The notes below the pieces were generated by a model. That model made no database searches and was not told the DNA's origin. It saw only the letters and a program-made list of their open reading frames with translations. Positions 58,370 to 64,000 of a stretch of 64,000 bases of DNA are shown here, piece after piece. A program made the position numbers and the translations under genes. The stretch is from Poriferisocius sp965200775 (lineage in GTDB: Bacteria; Actinomycetota; Acidimicrobiia; Acidimicrobiales; Bin134), in assembly GCA_965200775.1 (NCBI GenBank), contig OZ241383.1:3080090-3144089 (forward strand), in the 5' to 3' direction. Numbering within the stretch: the first letter of the stretch is position 1; each line of letters opens with the position of its first letter.

Positions 58370-59469
58370 GTGCGGTCCTCGGAGGGGAGCCGCTCACCGA
58401 AGATCCCGTTCGGCCGCACCAGCAGCACCACGATGAGCACCGCGAACGACACCGCGTTGCTGAGCTGCGAGGCACCGCTAACCCCAAGAGGCTCGAGGAT
58501 CATCAACGGGCCCAGCGACTCGGCCGCCCCCAGGGTGAGTCCACCGGCCATGGACCCGCCCAGGTTGCCGATGCCGCCGATCACCGCCGCACTGAACGCC
58601 TTGAACCCGGGCAGGAAACCTGTGTTGTAGATGACGCTGCGGAACAGCAACGCCCACATGATCCCTGCCACCCCGGCCATGGCTCCGCCCAATGCGAACG
58701 TCTTTACGATGATCCGGTTGACGTTGATGCCCATGAGCGAGGCGATCTCGGCGTCCTCGGCCACCGCTCGCATGGCCTTGCCCGTCTTGGTCCGTTCCAC
58801 CAGGTACCACAGGCCGAGCATTGCCACCGCCGTCACGCCCAGCACCATCAGCCGGGTTCCCTCTATGTCTAGGAAAGTACGTTTGGCGGTGAGCCATTCG
58901 GGTAGCGGGGGCATGTTCTTGGCTCCCGACCCCAGCAGCACCGCCACCGCATGCTGGAGGAAGAACGACATCCCTATGGAGGTGATGAGCGGCACCAGCC
59001 GGGGCGATTTGCGCAGCGGGCGATAGGCCACCCTCTCCATGAGCATGGCCGTGAGGGTGCAGGTAATCATGGACAGCCCCACGATCAACACCAGGGCCAG
59101 GAGGAAGGAGCCGTCTTCCCAGGCACCGGCCTCGGCCAACTTGGTGGAGGTGATCACTCCGGTCATGGCACCCACCATGAACACGTCGCCGTGAGCGAAG
59201 TTGATGAATCCCAGCACCCCGTAAACCATGGAATAGCCCAGGGCGATCAGCCCGTACATGGCCCCTTGGGCCAGCCCGGTGTAGATGAGTCCCTGGAACT
59301 GGGCCCGGGTGAGGCTGTTGGCCCCGGGATTGGCCCATCGAGCGAAGAAGTTGTCGGCGTCCACCTGCTGGTAGATGAACGCCAGCAGGCCCAGGGAGAT
59401 AACGGCGATCGCCGTCAGGCGCAGAAACGCCAGGAACCAGTCAACCCTGGTTCTGCGCTTGGCTGCCAT
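58366..59469 (-). CDS. HAAT ABC transporter permease (LivH type)
   Basis: A 367-residue permease with a basic N-terminus (MAAKRRTRVDWF), an extra first helix, then GLIYTGLAQGAMYGLIALGY, GFINFAHGDVFMVGA, the ATPase-contact loop RTKTGKAMRAVAEDAEIASLMGI (read as two parts) and IGGIGNLGGSMAGGLTLG. Starts 52 bases after the binding-protein gene, where two hairpins lie; one covers the ribosome site. Confidence 0.92.
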   Translation of the reverse strand: MAAKRRTRVDWFLAFLRLTAIAVISLGLLAFIYQQVDADNFFARWANPGANSLTRAQFQGLIYTGLAQGAMYGLIALGYSMVYGVLGFINFAHGDVFMVGAMTGVITSTKLAEAGAWEDGSFLLALVLIVGLSMITCTLTAMLMERVAYRPLRKSPRLVPLITSIGMSFFLQHAVAVLLGSGAKNMPPLPEWLTAKRTFLDIEGTRLMVLGVTAVAMLGLWYLVERTKTGKAMRAVAEDAEIASLMGINVNRIIVKTFALGGAMAGVAGIMWALLFRSVIYNTGFLPGFKAFSAAVIGGIGNLGGSMAGGLTLGAAESLGPLMILEPLGVSGASQLSNAVSFAVLIVVLLVRPNGIFGERLPSEDRT

Positions 59470-59472
59470 GTC

Positions 59473-59515
59473 CCAACCGTAAAGGACGGTTGGCGCGATT
59501 CCCCGCTATCCGGGG
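59473..59515 (-). promoter_or_regulatory. Two hairpins between binding-protein and LivH genes of operon 2
   Basis: CCAACCGT-AAAGG-ACGGTTGG (59473-59493) and CCCCG-CTATC-CGGGG (59501-59515). On the coding strand the first ends four bases before ATG 59469 and its arm includes the likely ribosome site (GGTTGGGA). They could lower permease synthesis relative to the binding protein, as the hairpin in operon 1 might. Confidence 0.55.
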
Positions 59516-59521
59516 TGGGCT

Positions 59522-60862
59522 CTAGCCCCCCGCTCCCCGTGCGTGCTCGAACACCACGTTGTTCTTGCCGGCTTCGAGGTCGCTGGAACTCTCGTGGTGG
59601 ATGACGGTTACCTTCTGCGACCCGCAGTCGCCGAAGCCGTCGCAGTTGATGGTGCCGATGACGCCGCTGTAGCCCCGCACCGAGAACAGGTAGTCGCGCA
59701 CCGCTTGGCGGTCGATGTTGAGGGTGTCGCCGTCCACCCACGAGGCGGATTTGATGGCGTCGAGCAGCAGGGTGGTGGCGTCGTAGGAGTGGCCCCAGAA
59801 CGACGCGGTTGGTGACTCCCCGTACCGTTCCTGGTAGGTGGCCAGGATCTGTTCGGCGGTCCGGCTGGTGCCCTGGTTGAGGTTGGCGCCGAACCTGGTG
59901 TCGGGGCCGGAAAAGTAGATGCCCTCGGAGTGGGCTTGCTCCATGAACCCGTCCACGAGCAGACCGTCGGCCACCAGGAGCACGGTGCTCTCCAAGCCCG
60001 AGACGGTGGGGGCCTGCTGGGCGATGAAGTCGCCGGCCGGTTGGAACACCGGGAAGAACAGCGCCTGAGGCGACCCGGTGGCCAGTTCGGTAAGCGCAGG
60101 CACCATGTCCGAGTCCTCCTTGCCCACCCCGACGAAACCGGTGACGGTCCCGCCCAAGGCCTCGAAGGAGTCGGTGAACGCCTGGGCCAATCCCTGGGTG
60201 TAGGGGTCGCCGTCGTGGATGGCCGCTGCGGAGGTCAACCCCAGCTCCTGGTACACGAACCGGGCCATGGCCTCGCCCTGCACCAGGTCGTTGTGAGCGG
60301 TTCGGTAGTAGCCGACGCTGTAGTTGTCGCCGGCGGTGCCCTGGAAGTCGGAGGTCAGCGCCGGCGCCGTGTTCGACGGGGAGATCATCACCATGCCGGC
60401 GTTGGTGACCAGCGGTGCCGCCGCTGTGGCAGCGCCGCTGCACGACGTTCCGATCACACCCACCACCTGCTCGTCGGCCACGATCTGCTGGGCCGCCGCC
60501 TGGCCGCCATCGGCAGAACACTGATCGTCCAAACCGGCACCGAGGTCCACCGGGAAGCCCTTGATGGCCCCGTAGTCCTCGATGGCCAGCTCCACACCCC
60601 GCTGGTTCGGGACTCCCAGGAACGCCACATCGCCGGCAATGGCGTTCAACGACCGGATCTGTATAGCCTCGCCTTCGGAAACCGACACCACACCCAAAGA
60701 ACCATCGCCAACTGGTTCCGCTGCCGGGCCGCCGTCGTCGTTGCCGCATGCTGCGGCGAGCAGGGCGAACACCGCCACCAGAGTGATGACAAGTGGGAGG
60801 AGGCGACGATTCTCCCTTTCACCTACAACAAGCCTGTTGGTAGCAAAACCAAAGTGATTCAT
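59522..60862 (-). CDS. HAAT-type ABC transporter substrate-binding lipoprotein 2
   Basis: A 446-residue lipoprotein: LLPLVITLVAVFALLAAAC is the signal peptide with lipobox (Cys 38), then a short linker and a type I binding domain (LNAIAGDVAFLGVPNQRGVE, VVGVIGTSCSGAATAAAPL, MISPSNTAPALT, TASFWGHSYDATTLLL). Only short acidic linker, unlike protein 1. ATG 60862 has GGGAGGGG. First gene of operon 2, itself downstream of the FMN oxidase gene. Confidence 0.92.
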   Translation of the reverse strand: MNHFGFATNRLVVGERENRRLLPLVITLVAVFALLAAACGNDDGGPAAEPVGDGSLGVVSVSEGEAIQIRSLNAIAGDVAFLGVPNQRGVELAIEDYGAIKGFPVDLGAGLDDQCSADGGQAAAQQIVADEQVVGVIGTSCSGAATAAAPLVTNAGMVMISPSNTAPALTSDFQGTAGDNYSVGYYRTAHNDLVQGEAMARFVYQELGLTSAAAIHDGDPYTQGLAQAFTDSFEALGGTVTGFVGVGKEDSDMVPALTELATGSPQALFFPVFQPAGDFIAQQAPTVSGLESTVLLVADGLLVDGFMEQAHSEGIYFSGPDTRFGANLNQGTSRTAEQILATYQERYGESPTASFWGHSYDATTLLLDAIKSASWVDGDTLNIDRQAVRDYLFSVRGYSGVIGTINCDGFGDCGSQKVTVIHHESSSDLEAGKNNVVFEHARGAGG

Positions 60863-60891
60863 CCGTGCCCCTCCCGGTTGATGGTTCGCAA

Positions 60892-60897
60892 AGTATA
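60892..60897 (-). promoter_or_regulatory. -10 element (TATACT) for ABC operon 2
   Basis: On the minus strand TATACT lies 29 bases before ATG 60862, followed by a strong Shine-Dalgarno. It is the best -10 in the window. The -35 region is poor, so an activator may be needed. Confidence 0.55.
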
Positions 60898-60950
60898 CCA
60901 AGTCGCGGAAGCAGTTGAGGGCGAAAATCTGGAATCTGAAAGCCCTGAGG

Positions 60951-62135
60951 TCAGCCCAGCAAGTCGGGGCCGATGTCGTCGAACCGGCGGCGGCCGACCA
61001 GGGCCAGGGTGCGGTCGATGTCGGCCCGGTAGATGTCCAGCATCCGGGTAACGCCGGCCTCCCCGGCTACGGCCAGACCCCAGAACCAGCTTCGCCCTCC
61101 CAGCACTGCCCGGGCCCCCAACGCCCGGGCCTTCACCATGTCGGAACCCCGCTGGCATCCCCCATCCACCAGCACCTCCACCCGGTTACCCACTGCTTCT
61201 GCAATGCGGGGGAGCACGGCGAATGCTCCGGGTACCGAGTCGAGCTGGCGCCCGCCGTGGTTGGACACGATGATCCCGTCGGCTCCCCACCGCATCGCCG
61301 CTTCGGCGTCGGCCACCGTGATCACCCCCTTCACCAGCAGAGGGCCATCCCACTCTCGCCTCAGCCACTCCAGGTCGTCCCAGGTACGGGATGGGTCGGC
61401 CAGCTCCCGGTCGACGTAGGCACCGATGGCGCTGGCGTCGTCCCCGATGCCCAACTCCACCAGGCTGCCGAAGGTGATGTCGGGGCCTCCGATCAGATGG
61501 CGCAGCCACCGGAGCCGGCGAGCGGTGTCCAAAGCGCTACGCCACCGGATGCGGGGGGGCAGCGACATCCCGTTGCGGAGGTCACGTTCCCGCTTGCCCA
61601 CCACCGGCACGTCCACGGTCAGCACCAGCGCCTCGTAGCCGGCGTCCCGGGCTCGGTTCACCAGCGAGCGCACTACCTCGGGACTCTTCCAAAGGTAAAG
61701 CTGGAACCACCGGCGGCCGTAGGGGGCGGCGGCGGCGATGTCCTCCAGGGAGTAGCCCGAACCGGTGCTCACTGCGAACACCGTGCCCGCTGCGGCGGAA
61801 GCACGGGCGGCGGCCAGTTCGCCCTCCCGGTGGACCAGCGTGGCCAGCCCGGCGGGGGCCAAGAGGAACGGCAGGGATACCGGGCTGCCCAGCACGGTGG
61901 TGGAGGTGTCTCGTTCCGATACGTCCACCATGAAGTTCGGGGCCAGCTCCACGTTGTCGATGGCTTCCCGGTTGGCGGCGATGGTCAGCTCGCCCTCGGC
62001 CCCTCCCTCGACGAAATCGAACACCATCTTCGGCAGCCGCCGCCGGGCCTCCTCCCGGAAGTCGGCGTAGGTGTGCCACCGGGCAGCCCCTTTGGGGGCC
62101 CGGGCCAGCATCCGGCTCAGCTCTCGAACCCTCAT
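60951..62135 (-). CDS. FMN-dependent alpha-hydroxyacid dehydrogenase/oxidase
   Basis: A 394-residue TIM-barrel flavoprotein of the lactate dehydrogenase (LldD)/glycolate oxidase family: FDFVEGGAEGELTIAANREA, FLLAPAGLATLVHREGE, YSLEDIAAAAPYGRRWFQLY, LVKGVITVADAEAAMRWGAD, and the active-site SNHGGRQLDSVPGAF (His and Arg). MftD of mycofactocin synthesis is in the same family, but no other mycofactocin gene is here, so plain 2-hydroxyacid oxidation is more likely. Start ATG 62135, next to repeated GGCCGATG motifs. Confidence 0.9.
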   Translation of the reverse strand: MRVRELSRMLARAPKGAARWHTYADFREEARRRLPKMVFDFVEGGAEGELTIAANREAIDNVELAPNFMVDVSERDTSTTVLGSPVSLPFLLAPAGLATLVHREGELAAARASAAAGTVFAVSTGSGYSLEDIAAAAPYGRRWFQLYLWKSPEVVRSLVNRARDAGYEALVLTVDVPVVGKRERDLRNGMSLPPRIRWRSALDTARRLRWLRHLIGGPDITFGSLVELGIGDDASAIGAYVDRELADPSRTWDDLEWLRREWDGPLLVKGVITVADAEAAMRWGADGIIVSNHGGRQLDSVPGAFAVLPRIAEAVGNRVEVLVDGGCQRGSDMVKARALGARAVLGGRSWFWGLAVAGEAGVTRMLDIYRADIDRTLALVGRRRFDDIGPDLLG

Positions 62136-62198
62136 CGGCCTCTCAGCCCTATCTGTCCCATCGGCCCCTCACTTTCGTTTGCCCCAGCAGTCCATCGG
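62133..62198 (-). repeat. Three GGCCGATG motifs at and upstream of the FMN oxidase start
   Basis: On the minus strand GGCCGATG occurs at the oxidase start (ATG 62135) and twice more upstream, around 62158-62165 and 62193-62200. Short GTGA-linked ORFs lie between them (MDCWGKRK, MRGRWDR). This resembles the start-region duplications elsewhere in the window. Confidence 0.4.
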
Positions 62199-62217
62199 CC
62201 TTACCAGCACAGCAACC

Positions 62218-63168
62218 TCACCGGTCTTCCGGCATCGCCGCGGCCAACAGCCGGGTCACGGTTCGCAGCACCGGCACGGCCAGCCCGTGGCCCTCGGCAA
62301 TATCCACCAAGTCGCCGAACACCGCCTGCACCTCGAACGGCCGCCCCCGGTCGATGCTTTGCAGGATGGACACCCTCACCTCGGTTTGCCCGGCGGCTTC
62401 CATCTGCTCGCCCACCGCGCTGAGCCGCTGGTGGGCTTGCGCACGATCCTCCCCGGTGAGGGCCCGTACCTGGAACGGGCCGTATCCGTCGATCAACTCC
62501 ACCCCTTCGGCCCTGGCTATGGAGGCGGCCTCGCAGGCCAGGTCGTAGAACACGTCACGGGTCTCGGGGGTGAGGAATACCCGGTGGTACACCAGCCGGG
62601 TGAGTCCCACCACTCCCATGGCCGCCACTGCCAGCACGGCTTTCGACCACAGCGCTGGGGCGATGTCGTGGTGGACCTCCACATTTCGGTCGGGTAGGGC
62701 CCCGGCGATGGCGGTGGCGGTGCCCGGCCGGGTGGTGGGAAGGTCGCCCAGAAGCGTGGGGCCGTCAAAGGTGTGGTGGGCGTGGCCGGGCCGACCCAGG
62801 GTGCCTCCCACCAGCGACACGCAGCCCACCGCGGCGGGGCCGAACCGGGCGGCCAGCGGCTCGGCCTGGCGCACGCCGTTCTGCACCGAGAATGCCGCTT
62901 CCGCCGACCCCCGATAGCCGTTCAACAGCTCGTCGGTGTCGAATGCCTTGGCGGCCAGCAGCAGGATGTCGCAGCTTCCCGCCTCGCAGGGATCGGAGAC
63001 GGCCCTTACGTTCACCGGCGGTTGATCGTCGATCCGCAGCCCGTGGCGGCGCACGGCGTCAGCGTGATCGGGACGGGCCACCAGGGTCACATCGGCGCCG
63101 GTTTGGGCGAACCACGCCCCGTACACCGAACCCAGTGCTCCCGCGCCCAGCACAACCACCGTCGTCAT
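62218..63168 (-). CDS. Ketopantoate-reductase-family (PanE/ApbA-like) oxidoreductase
   Basis: A 316-residue NAD(P)-dependent reductase: VVVLGAGALGSVYGAWFAQTG, LLLAAKAFDTDELL, FSVQNGVRQAEPLAARFG, and the C-terminal helical domain with ALWSKAVLAVAAMG and VSILQSIDRGRPFEVQAVFG. PanE itself makes pantoate; actinobacterial genomes carry several paralogues of unknown substrate, so I do not call it panE. Divergent from the class II aldolase gene with a 20-base gap. Confidence 0.85.
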   Translation of the reverse strand: MTTVVVLGAGALGSVYGAWFAQTGADVTLVARPDHADAVRRHGLRIDDQPPVNVRAVSDPCEAGSCDILLLAAKAFDTDELLNGYRGSAEAAFSVQNGVRQAEPLAARFGPAAVGCVSLVGGTLGRPGHAHHTFDGPTLLGDLPTTRPGTATAIAGALPDRNVEVHHDIAPALWSKAVLAVAAMGVVGLTRLVYHRVFLTPETRDVFYDLACEAASIARAEGVELIDGYGPFQVRALTGEDRAQAHQRLSAVGEQMEAAGQTEVRVSILQSIDRGRPFEVQAVFGDLVDIAEGHGLAVPVLRTVTRLLAAAMPEDR

Positions 63169-63175
63169 CGATGTC

Positions 63176-63181
63176 GTACTC
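63176..63181 (+). promoter_or_regulatory. Possible -10 element (TACTCT) for the class II aldolase gene
   Basis: TACTCT ends seven bases before ATG 63189, the spacing of a leaderless start. The very short divergent gap leaves little room for another promoter. Confidence 0.35.
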
Positions 63182-63188
63182 TAGGGCG

Positions 63189-63923
63189 ATGACGACTCGA
63201 GACGCACTGGCAGCAGAGGCCCCCACTCCGGCGAGCGGAACCGGTAACACCACGGTTGACGACATCGTGCTGGCGAGTCGGGCCTTGGCGGCTCGGGGGT
63301 GCGACACCGGCATCGGCGGCCACGTCAGCGTGCGGGCCGAGGGGGAGGACGCATTCTGGATCAACGCCTTCGACCGCACCCTGGGCGAGGTGACCGCCGA
63401 CGACGTGATGAAGCTGGACTTCGAGGGCAAACTGCTGGAGGGCAACCGGGAGGTGAGCCTGGGGTTCGAGTTCCACGCCGGGGTGTACGAGCATCGCAGC
63501 GACGTGAACGCCATTGTCCACAGTCACGGGCGTTGGATCACCGCTCTGGCCTCGCTGGCCCGGCCGCTGAAGATGCGCCACAACCTGTGCTGCATCTTCC
63601 ACGACGATCAGGTTCTCAGTCCCGACGACCGTTTCGAGTCGATCGGGCCGGCCATCGAAACCAACCACACCGTGATTATCCCCTGGCACGGCGCCATCAC
63701 TGTGGGGCCAAACCTGGATCGAGCCGCCGCTCTCCACGCCACGCTGGAAGACCAGGCCCAACTGGACGTGACCCTTGAGGCCACCGATGCCCCGGAGATA
63801 CCCGAGCATCTGCGCTTGGGGCTGAAGAAGCTGGTGGACGATCAGGCCGGCTACCTGGAGCAGACCTGGGTTCTCATGCGCCGCCAGGGCCGGCGCCACC
63901 TGCTGGCCCATCCCTGCGGCTGA
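63189..63923 (+). CDS. Class II aldolase/adducin-family protein
   Basis: A 244-residue protein: VLASRALAARGCDTGIGGHVSVRA, FEFHAGVYEHRSDVNAIVHSHG (metal-binding His), and IIPWHGAITVGPNLDRAAALHATLEDQAQL (third His region). These enzymes are aldolases, epimerases or decarboxylases for small sugar or acid substrates. ATG 63189 (MTTRDALA) is favoured by the leaderless -10; ATG 63171 is an alternative. Nothing is recognisable in the last 77 bases of the window. Confidence 0.88.
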   Translation: MTTRDALAAEAPTPASGTGNTTVDDIVLASRALAARGCDTGIGGHVSVRAEGEDAFWINAFDRTLGEVTADDVMKLDFEGKLLEGNREVSLGFEFHAGVYEHRSDVNAIVHSHGRWITALASLARPLKMRHNLCCIFHDDQVLSPDDRFESIGPAIETNHTVIIPWHGAITVGPNLDRAAALHATLEDQAQLDVTLEATDAPEIPEHLRLGLKKLVDDQAGYLEQTWVLMRRQGRRHLLAHPCG

Positions 63924-64000
63924 CCGTCCAGCCGGGGTCGGCTATCGGGGGTCATCCCCCCGAGATTGTCCAGCCTGGGTCATCCATCGAGATCAGCTCG

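Noticed and set aside
59930..61051. Open frame of 373 codons on the plus strand
   Set aside because: Antisense to the substrate-binding lipoprotein 2 and the FMN oxidase; no Shine-Dalgarno and no domain.
60951..62135. Mycofactocin gene mftD
   Set aside because: No mftA, mftB, mftC or mftE nearby; the family is broad.

Overview
This is a GC-rich, gene-dense actinobacterial chromosome segment. HspR, EgtB/EgtD ergothioneine genes, a PurS/PurQ/small-PurL enzyme, DUF35/thiolase pairs, P450s and two branched-chain-type ABC operons all point that way. The lipoprotein substrate-binding proteins with an AAACGND start suggest an acidimicrobial-type lineage, but that is inference. There are no rRNA or tRNA genes, no insertion sequence and no CRISPR array that I can see.

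Layout. 1-683: end of a heat-shock operon (dnaJ, hspR). 780-3108: egtB-egtD, ergothioneine core. 3235-15047: purine cluster purA-D-E-B-C-S-Q, an opposite-strand conserved small gene, then purL-F-M. 15172-26602: catabolic genes (MenB/BadI-like crotonase, acyl-CoA dehydrogenase, SDRs, two amidohydrolases, F420-type oxidoreductase), a VapBC module, and two copies of an unrecognised protein family. 26631-33399: a P450 divergent from ABC operon 1. 33416-39061: SDR, VOC, two FAD oxidoreductases and a lone AAA/STAND-like ATPase preceded by AT-rich repeats. 39156-43750: a large secreted fibronectin-III/GLUG protein broken by four lesions, with a G14 tract upstream. 43890-54844: SDRs, ferredoxin, a second P450, DUF35, acyl-CoA synthetase, thiolase, APH-like kinase, MFS and an Old-Yellow-Enzyme-type reductase. 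54940-60862: ABC operon 2. 60951-63923: FMN 2-hydroxyacid oxidase, ketopantoate-reductase-like protein, class II aldolase.

The catabolic parts fit uptake of a small organic acid or amide-like solute by two HAAT transporters, followed by P450 hydroxylation (with the ferredoxin), dehydrogenation by SDRs, CoA activation, beta-oxidation-like steps and retro-aldol or ring cleavage. The substrate cannot be read from the sequence.

The most unusual signal is at gene junctions. At twelve same-strand junctions the gap is occupied by tiny ORFs that start on or just after the upstream stop (often GTGA, ATGA or TGATG) and in most cases end on the downstream start. In several cases the tiny ORF begins with a copy of the downstream gene's own first codons (egtB-egtD, purS-purQ, purF-purM, livM-livG), as if an overlapping stop/start junction had been tandemly duplicated. 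At purB-purC this has grown into a 36-bp repeat array encoding a 48-residue repetitive peptide. Other points of note: the duplicated-fold unknown protein family, the damaged surface protein with a possible contingency tract, and recurring TAGRGT -10 elements with leaderless starts.
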